Below, piece by piece: positions 21,162 to 28,455 of a stretch of DNA of 64,000 nt. Where the stretch lies: positions 186,001-250,000 of the forward strand of contig NZ_JAHXZN010000001.1 of NCBI RefSeq assembly GCF_019429485.1, written 5' to 3'. The stretch's first letter is position 1. Every line of letters starts with the position of its first letter. This stretch comes from Sphingomonas citri. GTDB taxonomy: Bacteria; Pseudomonadota; Alphaproteobacteria; Sphingomonadales; Sphingomonadaceae. Made by a program: the position numbers and the translations under genes. The notes beneath the pieces are model-generated. The model worked only from the letters and a program-made list of their open reading frames with translations, made no database searches and was not told the DNA's origin.

Positions 21162-22109
21162 TCATCGACGCTCGATGGTCAGGTGGGCGAGTTCGTGCAC
21201 CGGGGCAAGCCGGCGTTCGATCAGGTCCCGGGTCATATTGTCCTCACCGATAACGCTGACGATGGCGGCATGAGCTTCCGGTCCGACGCGCCAGACGTGG
21301 AGATCGGTGATCCGTGCATCGCCAGGTGTCTCGACCAACTCGCGGATTTCGTCAGCGACATGATTGTCAGTCCGGTCGAGCAGGATGGCCGATGTGTCCC
21401 GCATCAGCGTCCATGACCAACGCGCGATGACGATCGCGCCGACGATCCCCATGATCGGGTCCATCCAGACCCAGCCCAGATATCGCCCTGCGACAAGGGC
21501 GGCGATGGCAAGCAACGAGGTCAGGGCATCGGCCAGGACGTGGATGTAGGCCGAGCGCAGATTGTTGTCGCCGCCATGGCCATGACCATGGCCGTGGTGA
21601 TGCCCATGCCCATGATCGTGCCCGTGGTGGTGCCCATGGTCGTGCCCGTGCCCGCCGGAAAGCAGGAAAGCGGAGGCGATGTTCACCAGCAGGCCGATCA
21701 CCGCGATCCAGATGGCTTCACCGAACGCGACGGTGATCGGCTGGAAAAGCCGGACAACGGACTCGACGCCGATCGCAAGCGATATCAGGCCCAGAACCAT
21801 CGCCGAAGCAAATCCGGCAAGATCGCCCACCTTGCCAGTGCCGAAGCTGTAGGCCGGGTTGCGGGCGTGGCGCTTCGCGTAGGAATAGGCAGCCGCCGCG
21901 ACGCTCAGCGCACCAGCGTGGGTCGCCATGTGAAAGCCGTCCGCAAGCAGCGCCATCGAGCCCGTCACATAGCCAGCGATGATTTCGCCGATCATCATCA
22001 CGGCCGTGAGCACGACGACCCAGCGCGTGCGCCGCGCATTCTCGTCGTGCGCTGCGCCAAGGTAGACATGCTCATGGGTGTGAACGTCGAGTTCGGACAG
22101 AATAGCCAT
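21162..22109 (-). CDS. dmeF: CDF-family divalent metal exporter, DmeF type
   Basis: 315 residues starting at ATG 22109, 8 bp after dmeR. Six membrane helices are predicted, with metal-site motifs LLADGFHMATHAG (helix 2) and HVLADALTSLLAI (helix 5). Between helices 4 and 5 is a long His-Gly loop (about residues 155-185, over a dozen histidines) typical of cobalt/nickel/zinc CDF exporters. The C-terminal cytoplasmic domain holds THL-like DLHVWRVGPEAH. The adjacent dmeR regulator indicates Co/Ni-responsive efflux as in Rhizobium DmeRF; the actual metal is inferred. Confidence 0.93.
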   Translation of the reverse strand: MAILSELDVHTHEHVYLGAAHDENARRTRWVVVLTAVMMIGEIIAGYVTGSMALLADGFHMATHAGALSVAAAAYSYAKRHARNPAYSFGTGKVGDLAGFASAMVLGLISLAIGVESVVRLFQPITVAFGEAIWIAVIGLLVNIASAFLLSGGHGHDHGHHHGHDHGHGHHHGHGHGHGGDNNLRSAYIHVLADALTSLLAIAALVAGRYLGWVWMDPIMGIVGAIVIARWSWTLMRDTSAILLDRTDNHVADEIRELVETPGDARITDLHVWRVGPEAHAAIVSVIGEDNMTRDLIERRLAPVHELAHLTIERR

Positions 22110-22117
22110 CAGCGGAC

Positions 22118-22393
22118 CTACTTTGCGTAGCGGCGGATCACCGCCAGCAGTTCTTCGGCACCCTCGGCGCGTTCCTCGTCGCTCAGCCCGGGCCGCGCGA
22201 CGTGCGCTTCCAGGTGTTCGGCGATGATCTCGTCCATCAGGCCGTTCACCGCACCACGAACGGCTGCGACGAGGTGCAGCACCTTCGTGCATGACGCGTC
22301 AGCCGTCAGTTCGCGCTCCACGGCATTCACTTGACCTGCGATGCGGCGAACGCGCGCGACGAGATCGGCATTGGTCCCGGTAACGTGTGACAT
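22118..22393 (-). CDS. dmeR: RcnR/FrmR-family metal-sensing repressor, DmeR type
   Basis: 91-residue all-helical regulator of the CsoR/RcnR/FrmR family, without a classical helix-turn-helix. The N-terminal VARVRRIAGQVNAVER DNA-contact helix, the conserved ASCTKVLHLVAAVRGAV with metal-site Cys (about residue 34), and the HLEAHV histidines are visible. It heads the operon with dmeF 8 bp downstream. A G/C-tract operator overlaps its start codon, suggesting autorepression relieved by Ni or Co. Formaldehyde sensing (FrmR) is less likely because the neighbour is a metal exporter. Confidence 0.92.
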   Translation of the reverse strand: MSHVTGTNADLVARVRRIAGQVNAVERELTADASCTKVLHLVAAVRGAVNGLMDEIIAEHLEAHVARPGLSDEERAEGAEELLAVIRRYAK

Positions 22394-22410
22394 AGGAGTA
22401 CCCCCTATGT
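22390..22410 (-). promoter_or_regulatory. candidate DmeR operator
   Basis: On the minus strand the site reads ACATAGGGGGTACTCCTATG plus T: a G-tract and GTA core inside inverted ACATAGG / CCTATGT ends. RcnR/DmeR operators have this G/C-tract architecture. The site runs into the dmeR start codon, and its G-tract may double as the ribosome site. Confidence 0.55.
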
Positions 22411-22470
22411 CTATTTTTTGCCAAGCGCAATCGGATGGGATTGATCGGATTGCCCTATCCCGCTAGGTGC

Positions 22471-22598
22471 TGCGTCGTTCCTTGGGGAGTAGCCACCCGC
22501 TGTGCGGGGTCCTCGTCAACATAATCGCCGGCATCTTCGGATTGCCGTCGTGGCGTGGACAGCAAGCCATTGGGCTTGCCCGGCAAGACCAACGACGT
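22471..22598 (+). ncRNA. yybP-ykoY manganese riboswitch
   Basis: The three invariant blocks of this riboswitch occur in order: GGGGAGTAGCC at 22484-22494, GTCAACATAA at 22515-22524, and GGCAAGACC at 22582-22590. A closing P1 helix can form between GCGTCGTT (22472-22479) and AACGACGT (22591-22598). It lies in the leader of mntP, a manganese exporter and known target. Binding of Mn2+ would raise mntP expression. Confidence 0.9.
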
Positions 22599-22660
22599 GT
22601 CGCCTCTAAGTGGCCGGAGGTAGGCTCGTCGTTGTTTGTCAGGCCCGTGAGTGATGTTGC

Positions 22661-23236
22661 ATGACTGGTATTTTGACGCTTGGCGCCCTTGGCGCCAGCC
22701 TGTCCGTTGACGCCTTCGCGGCGTCGCTCGGCAAAGGCGCGACGGAGCAGCGGAGCCGTTGGTCGGACGCGATGCGCGTCGGCATCGTTTTCGGCTTCTT
22801 CGAGGCACTGACGCCGGCGATCGGCTACCTGCTCGGCTATTTGCTGAACGACTGGATCGCCAGCTACGACCATTGGGTGGCGTTCGGGCTTTTGCTCGCG
22901 GTCGGTGCCTATATGATCCGCGAAGCCTTTCAGAAAAACGATGCGGACGAGGCTTGCGAGCCTTCCAGTCCGGGTTTCTGGCGTCTGGCCGCGACCGCCA
23001 TCGCTACCAGCATCGATGCTGCGGCCGTCGGGGTCTCCCTTGCGCTCATGGACGTGAACCTTTGGATCGCATGTGCGGTCATCGGCGGGATCACGACGGT
23101 AGTCGCGACGGGCGGCATGATTTTGGGCAAGCATGTCGGTCCCTATCTCGGTCGCTATGCTGGCATCCTTGGTGGGTTCGTTCTCGTTGCCATCGGCGGA
23201 TCAATCCTGTTCCAGCATCTGTCCGGCGCGGCGTGA
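22661..23236 (+). CDS. mntP: manganese efflux pump MntP
   Basis: 191 residues, six membrane helices in two internally related halves. Acidic membrane residues typical of MntP are in ASLSVDAFAASLGKG (helix 1) and ATSIDAAAVGVSLAL (helix 4). ATG 22661 lies 62 bp after the riboswitch. The product exports Mn2+ across the inner membrane. A second metal exporter gene follows 82 bp downstream on the same strand. The composition is less GC-rich than the flanking chromosome. Confidence 0.95.
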   Translation: MTGILTLGALGASLSVDAFAASLGKGATEQRSRWSDAMRVGIVFGFFEALTPAIGYLLGYLLNDWIASYDHWVAFGLLLAVGAYMIREAFQKNDADEACEPSSPGFWRLAATAIATSIDAAAVGVSLALMDVNLWIACAVIGGITTVVATGGMILGKHVGPYLGRYAGILGGFVLVAIGGSILFQHLSGAA

Positions 23237-23318
23237 TGGAGGGGTACAACGTGGCAGGGACGCAAACCGGAAACCGCATTACCAACCGCGTGCCAGCCAT
23301 CAGCTCAGGCAACCGCCG

Positions 23319-24239
23319 GTGACGGGCGAGGCAGCGACGAAGCCGACGAACATCCTGAAACTGGCGGCGGGGAGCATCCTCGTCAGCCTGGTCGTTCTCG
23401 GCCTGAAATACCTCGCCTATGCCCTGACAGGCAGCGTCGCGCTCTACTCGGATGCGATCGAGAGCATCATCAACGTCGTCACGGCTGTGGCGGCATTTTT
23501 CGCGATCCGGATCAGCCTGCGGCCGGCCGATGCCGATCATCCCTATGGGCATTCCAAGGCGGAATATTTCTCCGCTGTTCTGGAAGGCGTGCTGATCCTT
23601 GTCGCCTCGCTCGCGATCCTGCGGGAAGCCTATGGCGCGTTTCGCGATCCGCATCCGTTGCAAGCCCCTGCGCTGGGCCTTGCCGTGAGTGCCGGCGCTT
23701 CGGCGCTGAACGGCCTATGGAGCTGGCTGCTAATCCGCGCCGGCCGGCAACGCCGTTCGCCGGCACTGGTGGCGGACGGCAAGCACCTGCTCACCGATGT
23801 CTACACCTCGGGGGGCGTGATAGTCGGCGTATTGCTGGTCGCGCTGACCGGGTGGGAGATCCTCGACCCCATCCTTGCTGCACTGGTGGCGCTCAACATC
23901 CTGTGGGCAGGCTGGCACCTCATCACGGAAAGCGTCGGGGGACTGATGGATACCGCGTTGCCGCCCGAGGACCTTGCGGCCGTCGAGGCGACGATCAATG
24001 CGCACATGGACGGAGCGCTGGAGGCGCACGATCTTCGCTCCCGGCATGCCGGCCGTATGACGTTCATCGACTTCCACTTGATTGTGCCCGGATCGATGAC
24101 CGTCGATGCGTCGCATGCCATCTGCGATAGAATCGAGGCGGCACTGAGGGTTGAGCACCCGGACAGTGTTATCTCGATTCACGTCGAGCCGGAAGCCAAG
24201 CGGAAGCACGGCGCGATGACGATCGGCTCGACTACCTGA
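23319..24239 (+). CDS. cation diffusion facilitator family exporter (FieF-like)
   Basis: 306 residues from GTG 23319. The frame upstream overlaps mntP antiparallel content and lacks conservation. CDF features are helix 2 with ALYSDAIESIINVV, the loop DADHPYGHSKAEYFS, helix 5 with DGKHLLTDVYTSGG, and a cytoplasmic C-terminal domain containing HDLRSRHAGRMTFIDFHL. There is no His-rich loop, unlike dmeF. Likely substrates are Zn2+, Fe2+ or Mn2+. Position behind mntP makes manganese co-regulation possible. Confidence 0.9.
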   Translation: MTGEAATKPTNILKLAAGSILVSLVVLGLKYLAYALTGSVALYSDAIESIINVVTAVAAFFAIRISLRPADADHPYGHSKAEYFSAVLEGVLILVASLAILREAYGAFRDPHPLQAPALGLAVSAGASALNGLWSWLLIRAGRQRRSPALVADGKHLLTDVYTSGGVIVGVLLVALTGWEILDPILAALVALNILWAGWHLITESVGGLMDTALPPEDLAAVEATINAHMDGALEAHDLRSRHAGRMTFIDFHLIVPGSMTVDASHAICDRIEAALRVEHPDSVISIHVEPEAKRKHGAMTIGSTT

Positions 24240-24257
24240 GAACTGGTATTCGTAAGC

Positions 24258-24280
24258 GATGGCCTTCCAGCACGGCCATC
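24258..24280 (+). terminator. possible hairpin terminator after the CDF gene
   Basis: GATGGCC (24258-24264) can pair with GGCCATC (24274-24280) around a 9-nt loop, 19 bp after the CDF stop codon. There is no clear T-run, so the call is tentative. Confidence 0.35.
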
Positions 24281-24296
24281 GTCTGCGAAAAGCGGA

Positions 24297-24322
24297 GTGT
24301 CACAACCGTCCAGTTGTGACAC
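24297..24322. repeat. imperfect copy of the GTGTCACAAC palindrome
   Basis: Arms GTGTCACAAC and GTTGTGACAC enclose a 6-nt loop. Sequence and symmetry match the perfect palindrome at 20519-20546. Both copies lie inside the accessory island. Confidence 0.75.
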
Positions 24323-24464
24323 CTTCGCGCTCGCACGGTATTTCAAAGCCTTGCAGGTGTCAGAAGGCCGGTTCAAAAATGTCCGCTTCCGAGATGGGAG
24401 ACGTTCCGCGGATGACTGCCTTTTGGTCGGTAGCTGTCGCTCGGGCCGGCGGGATCAATGGCAG

Positions 24465-25859
24465 CTATCGCTCCCGGAGCGCCCGAAAGCCGCCCTTCAG
24501 GTTTCCTGCCAATCTCGGCCATTCACCCGTCAGCACATCCGTCGCGGCGCCAAGAGCCACCAGCCGCGCAGAAAGGTTCTGGCTGGCCGTTTCCGCTTCG
24601 GGAATGCCGCGCAACGTCTGGGCGATGATCGACTGAACGACCGCGAGCACGTTCTTGAGGCGATGTGCCAACTCCCCGTTCAGCAGGCGCATATCATCGT
24701 CGGCACGTCGCCGTTCGCGGAAGTCGCGGGTGACGGTGCCGTATCCGATCAGGGCGCCGGTCGCATCGGTAACGGGGAACACCGAATAGAGGACGGGGAT
24801 CGGTGCGCCGGTGCGGAAATGGCGAAAGTCCACTTCCCCCACCCACTGGCCGTCTCGCTCCACCGCGGGCAACACCTCGCGAGCGACCATCTCGGCCTGC
24901 TCCGGCGCGAAAAAGTCGGCGATGACAAGCGGCGCGCTTTGATCGTCATCCAAGCCGACAAGCCGCCTGGCCGCGTCGTTCAGGTAGAACACGCTGCCGT
25001 CCGTCCGGGCCATACCGATGAAGTCGGTGCTATTCTCGGCCAGCCGCACAAATCGGTCGCGCTCTTCCTCGCTCGCGCGCAGGTTGGTGATGTCGCGCGA
25101 GACGGACAGGATCCGATCGGGGCGCCCATCCGGTCCGGCAATCGGGCTGACGGCGACGTGCCACCATTTCGGCGTGCCGCGATAGGTATCGGCCTTGCTG
25201 ATGAAGCTGCGCGCCTCGCCCTGCCGTGCGGCGGCAATCGCGGCACGAGCCTCCGCGTTGCCCGCTTCCTGCCAGAAGTCCGGCCAGGGGCAGCCGGCGA
25301 CCTCGTTGAAGTCGCTGATCTCCATGACCTGCTGCCCGCCCTCGCTCATGAAGGTCAGCTTGCCATCGAGGTCGAGCACCTTGATGCAATCCGTCGAGCT
25401 GGCCAGCACGCCGGACAGGAACGCCTGTCGCTCTACCGCCTGCCGCTCGCTTTCGATCAGGTCCTGGTTCAGGCGCCGCGCGCGGCGCAGCGATGCCCGC
25501 AACTCGGCGGTCAGCATGACCAGACCGACCATGACGATCAGGAAAAGCGACGCGGCCACCCATTGCTGTCCGGGCAGCCAGGTCGGTTGATCGACGGTGC
25601 CGAGCGACGCGATGCCGGTCGCCGTCGACAAGCCGACCGCGAGAAGCCCCGATTTCTTGCCCAGGACCAAGGCGATGGCGATCGTCGCCGGTATGAAGAG
25701 CAGCCATGGCAGCGTGTCGGGTACGAACGCCACGCGGCCCAACCCCACAGCCAGGATCATGATCGCGGTCAGAACATATTGTGCGGCTCGGGACAGCTGA
25801 AGTTCGAGCGACCAGGCCACGATGCGGTCGAAGAAGCTGACAGGCTGGGTACGGATCAT
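24465..25859 (-). pseudogene. PAS-PAS HWE-type histidine kinase truncated before its ATPase domain
   Basis: About 464 residues from ATG 25859; an in-frame ATG at 25895 is the alternative. Membrane helices lie in the first ~130 residues, followed by two PAS domains (CIKVLDLDGKLTFMS... and FIGMARTDGSVFYLNDAA..., each ending in an RDI/RDF PAC strand). The dimerisation helix has the HWE-type phosphoacceptor NGELAHRLKNVLAVVQSI. The frame should continue into a HATPase domain, but after ATDVLTGE it runs into EWPRLAGN, encoded by a 25-bp repeat (24505-24529), and stops 17 codons later. No N or G box remains, so autophosphorylation should be lost. It could still act as an acceptor or sensor partner. 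Confidence 0.8.
24505..24529 (-). repeat. 25-bp repeat, copy inside the truncated kinase
   Basis: Exact copy of 26078-26102, starting CCTGCCAATCTCGG on the plus strand. It forms the 3' junction of the truncated kinase frame. Confidence 0.85.
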
Positions 25860-26077
25860 CAGGGCGTCCAAGAGCGGACAGGCCCTCTGGCACATCCTCG
25901 TCGGCCATTAGCAAAGCCGGACGCGAACGTGAATATGGCCGCTTCGAACGCAGATTGACTGTCACCCCTAAACGCCATCGCTTTCCAGAGAAGGCGGTGC
26001 CGCGCGGTGTCAGCTATGGCCTCGGCGTTCCCGTAAGCAGACATTCTGCATTCCTGCCAAAGCGGTCCTTCCGCTAA

Positions 26078-26102
26078 CCTGCCAATCTCGGCCATTCACC
26101 CG
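26078..26102 (-). repeat. 25-bp repeat, intergenic copy
   Basis: Exact match to 24505-24529. On the minus strand its end (ATTGGCAGG) merges with the 18-bp repeat family, so both are parts of one longer consensus. Confidence 0.85.
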
Positions 26103-26135
26103 CTGCGCCGGCCGGACACACCTCAAACGTCTGAG

Positions 26136-26153
26136 ATTGGCAGGAAAGCGGAC
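26136..26153 (+). repeat. 18-bp repeat copy 1
   Basis: ATTGGCAGGAAAGCGGAC occurs exactly here and at 27896-27913, both in island intergenic DNA. Confidence 0.85.
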
Positions 26154-26276
26154 GTTCGCGTCGCCAGCAGCAGACGTTTGAACTTTCGATCACCCGAGCC
26201 GACGATTGCTGCGTCGCGATCATAGGTCGAGAGCTTCAGCCGCACATCGTTCCGTTCCGGACGGAAAGCAGGCGGG

Positions 26277-27140
26277 TCAGGCGGCTCTGGCGAATGCGTC
26301 GCGATGATCGCGCAGGAAGCTCGCGAAGTCCTTCGGGGGCTCGCCGGTCAGGCGTTCGACTTCGCCGGTCGGATCAATGTCGTGGTGGCCTGCCACCATG
26401 TCGCTGAATTGCGCGATGAGCCCATTGGCCATCCAACGCGAGTTGCCAGCCAGCCGCAGGACCGTGCGGAACACCGGCACAGGCAGATCGAGGTAGCGCA
26501 CGTTGCGCTCCGTCACCTTCGACAGTTGCGCGGCAGCGTCCTTCATGTCGAAGGTCTGTGGCCCGGTCAGGAAATAGGTCGCGCGGCTGTGCCCGTCTTG
26601 CGTCAGCACGGTTGCGGCGACCCGCGCGATGTCGCGCGAGTCGATCCAGGACACCGACCCCTTGCCGGCACCGAGTGGCAGATAGCCCTTGGCCACCGGT
26701 TTGGTGAACCACAGGAAGTTCTGCATAAACGCTGTCGGCATCAGGATGGTCCAGTCGACGCCGGAAGCGCGCAGGTGATGATCGATCAGCGCATGGGCTC
26801 TGGCCCAGGGAATTTTCGACCGCACGTTACAGTCCGACGCGGAGATCTTCACGATCCGACCGACGCCTGCCCGCCTGGCCGCGTCGATCGCCGCCGTCTC
26901 CCGCGCGACCTGGGGCGGCTCAGGCGCGGTGACGAGGAACAGCGTGTCGATGCCGGTCATCGCGGCCGTCAACGTCTCGGGTCGGTCGAGGTCGCCGAGC
27001 GCCGCGTCCACGCCATCCTGGCGCAAGCGATCGATCTGCTCCTGCTTGCGGGCCATCGCGCGGAACGGCGCGCCTGCTTGCTTGAGCTGCCGGCAGACCT
27101 CGCCGCCGATGCCGCCGGTGGCGCCTAGAACCAAGATCAT
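26277..27140 (-). CDS. NmrA-like NAD(P)-binding oxidoreductase
   Basis: 287 residues of the atypical short-chain dehydrogenase group (NmrA / quinone oxidoreductase 2-like). The Rossmann motif MILVLGATGGIGGEVCRQL opens the protein, followed by FLVTAPEP, KISASDC and the WTILMPTAFMQNF substrate-region block. The canonical YxxxK is absent, as usual for this group. It overlaps the marR gene by 4 bp (ATGA), so it is probably controlled by it. A redox or electrophile detoxification role is likely by analogy; the substrate is unknown. Confidence 0.88.
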   Translation of the reverse strand: MILVLGATGGIGGEVCRQLKQAGAPFRAMARKQEQIDRLRQDGVDAALGDLDRPETLTAAMTGIDTLFLVTAPEPPQVARETAAIDAARRAGVGRIVKISASDCNVRSKIPWARAHALIDHHLRASGVDWTILMPTAFMQNFLWFTKPVAKGYLPLGAGKGSVSWIDSRDIARVAATVLTQDGHSRATYFLTGPQTFDMKDAAAQLSKVTERNVRYLDLPVPVFRTVLRLAGNSRWMANGLIAQFSDMVAGHHDIDPTGEVERLTGEPPKDFASFLRDHRDAFARAA

Positions 27141-27637
27141 GACAGGGTTTCCTCATCGGTGTGGGAGACAGAGGCCGATGCGCCTTCGACACGATCGAGC
27201 CTCTCGGTGATGACGGCGATCATCTCGTTCAGCGTGGCGTTCGCGGCTTGCAGGCGCTCGCTCCCGATCTGGTCCGCGATGGCCTGGTCGAGCGGCGCAA
27301 CTACGTTTTCCGCCTCGACGACTGCTTCCAGGCCGGCGGGCGTGAGAACGACTAGCTTGGCGCGCTGGTGGTGAGGGTTGCTCTGGAACTCGACCAGCCC
27401 TCGCGCCGCGAGCACATCGACAATGCGCTGCACCGCTTGCCGCGTCAGGCCCATGTTACGGGCAATCGAGGCGGTAGGCAGCGGCATGGGCGAGTAGCGC
27501 AGCGCCGCCAGCACCTGCCACCAGGCGCTGGTTAGGCCGAGATGCGCGACAAGCTCGTTGCCGGCACTGACAAGCCGGCCATTGGCAGCGAAGACCGCCA
27601 ACGCTAGCTCGCGCACGTCATTGTTCACAATCGACAT
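27137..27637 (-). CDS. MarR-family transcriptional regulator
   Basis: 166 residues from ATG 27637; a TTG at 27655 is less likely. The winged helix-turn-helix is clear: LPTASIARNMGLTRQAVQRIVDVLAARGLVE with wing residues NPHHQRAKLVVLTPAG. Long N- and C-terminal helices provide dimerisation. The gene heads a two-gene operon with the NmrA-like oxidoreductase. A TGACA-N6-TGTCA dyad 21-36 bp upstream of its start overlaps a TTGACA hexamer, suggesting autorepression. The inducer is unknown. Confidence 0.9.
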   Translation of the reverse strand: MSIVNNDVRELALAVFAANGRLVSAGNELVAHLGLTSAWWQVLAALRYSPMPLPTASIARNMGLTRQAVQRIVDVLAARGLVEFQSNPHHQRAKLVVLTPAGLEAVVEAENVVAPLDQAIADQIGSERLQAANATLNEMIAVITERLDRVEGASASVSHTDEETLS

Positions 27638-27657
27638 ACGACAACGCGCTTCCAATA

Positions 27658-27673
27658 TGACATCATCCTGTCA
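27658..27673 (-). promoter_or_regulatory. candidate MarR operator overlapping a -35 hexamer
   Basis: TGACATCATCCTGTCA is a dyad with 5-bp arms. On the minus strand it overlaps TTGACA, a likely -35 element for the marR operon. Confidence 0.45.
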
Positions 27674-27973
27674 AATGAAGCTATAGGCGTTCGGTTCCGC
27701 GGGTCGCGTAAGCTGACATTCAGGACGTCACACAACCGGTCGGGGGCGACGCCGGTGCGCCCGCGCGGCTTGTGCAGGGCTAGTAGGCCTCAAATCCGTC
27801 CTAGGATGCCGCTCGTGAGATGGGCAACTTGCCTCGGCTTTGACCGGCTTCGGGTTGAAAGCTGACGTGCGGCGCCGGACAATTTGATGTCCGGTATTGG
27901 CAGGAAAGCGGACAGGCGGCTTTTGACACAAAGCGGACGTTGCGGCGAGCGCGCGAAGCGCGGAAGATGACGA
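27674..27973. other. intergenic space between marR and the DUF6980 gene
   Basis: No supported gene; short frames here have no recognisable content. It holds a 7-bp-arm hairpin (CCGGACA 27875-27881 with TGTCCGG 27888-27894) directly followed by the second 18-bp repeat at 27896-27913 and a degenerate third fragment (ACAAAGCGGACGTT, ~27930-27943). Confidence 0.6.
27896..27913 (+). repeat. 18-bp repeat copy 2
   Basis: Exact copy of 26136-26153, located directly after a short hairpin. Confidence 0.85.
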
Positions 27974-28183
27974 ATGTCTACCGCCCCATATTGCTGCGAC
28001 CGGCTCGCGAGCGACCTAAGCCACGCGTGCACCATTCACGCTGACCGAACCGATTGTCCCGACGCGTTCATCGCTGAGATGAATGGCGGCTTCGGGTTAA
28101 TGGTTCACGATGGCGGCTGCAGCGCTATCGAGATTGCCTTCTGCCCGTGGTGCGGCACCGCCCTGCCGCCGATGGACCGCTAA
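27974..28183 (+). CDS. small DUF6980-like cysteine protein
   Basis: 69 residues from ATG 27974. The arrangement YCCDRLASD, DCPDAFIAE, GLMVHDGGCSAIEIAFCPWCGTALP matches the pattern of DUF6980-type small proteins, with a C-terminal CPWC pair plus upstream cysteines likely to bind zinc. Cytoplasmic; function unknown. It is the last intact gene inside the island. The codon composition is less GC-rich than in the flanking chromosome. Confidence 0.75.
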   Translation: MSTAPYCCDRLASDLSHACTIHADRTDCPDAFIAEMNGGFGLMVHDGGCSAIEIAFCPWCGTALPPMDR

Positions 28184-28217
28184 TGGCAGGCCTCTGACCT
28201 AGAGGCCCTGGCTGTGT

Positions 28218-28310
28218 CTATCCGGCCCTCGGCCGGATCTCACCGCGGTCCAGCCGCATCAGCGTATCGAACCGGCTCACTTCGGCAGCACTCATCGTCA
28301 GCACCGTCAT
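28218..28310 (-). pseudogene. N-terminal fragment of an ISNCY-type transposase
   Basis: A 30-codon frame starting MTVLTMSAAEVSRFDTLMRL and continuing DRGEIRP before a stop at 28218-28220. I recognise this as the opening of ISNCY-family transposases, in which a helix-turn-helix (LLGLSRRQ-like) would follow. Here it is lost. The gene would have read leftward into the island from the right edge. It is too short to be functional. The assignment rests on recall of the family's N-terminus. Confidence 0.5.
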
Positions 28311-28372
28311 CGCTCACACATCCTCAATGTCCGAGGATGGTTATGGCACCGGAGGCCCGCTGCAGAACGGCT

Positions 28373-28392
28373 GTGCCTTTTCTAAATAGCGG
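28373..28392 (-). repeat. 20-bp inverted repeat, right copy
   Basis: GTGCCTTTTCTAAATAGCGG is the inverted counterpart (19 of 20) of 20296-20315. It lies 63 bp upstream of the transposase fragment, as expected for a terminal region of an insertion sequence. Confidence 0.65.
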
Positions 28393-28424
28393 GAGTGTGC
28401 CATTTGTACGTTGCGTCTACACGT

Positions 28425-28437
28425 CAGAGTCAGCCCC
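28425..28437 (+). repeat. 13-bp direct repeat, right island edge
   Basis: Second copy of CAGAGTCAGCCCC. Normal high-GC housekeeping sequence resumes 19 bp further on, with the stop codon of the small membrane protein gene. Confidence 0.6.
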
Positions 28438-28455
28438 ACAAAGTGATAATATGTA

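Larger units (their letters stand above)
25896..26276. other. 381-bp intergenic space with decayed repeats
   Basis: No credible gene. It contains the second copy of the 25-bp repeat (26078-26102) and an 18-bp element (26136-26153). Several degenerate fragments of the same consensus (GGCAGGAAAGCGGAC-like, for example around 26035-26075) are also present, as if the element had inserted or recombined here repeatedly. A promoter for the leftward kinase gene must lie in it but is not obvious. Confidence 0.6.

Noticed and set aside
21570..21660. Apparent short tandem DNA repeat
   Set aside because: The repetition comes from His-Gly codons of the metal-binding loop in DmeF, not from a CRISPR or satellite.
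22455..23134. Minus-strand frames opposite the riboswitch and mntP
   Set aside because: Arg/His-rich translations without domains, explained by mntP and the RNA element on the plus strand.
27728..28035. Short minus-strand frames in the marR-DUF6980 gap
   Set aside because: Low-quality composition, no ribosome site, and they cross the repeat and hairpin.
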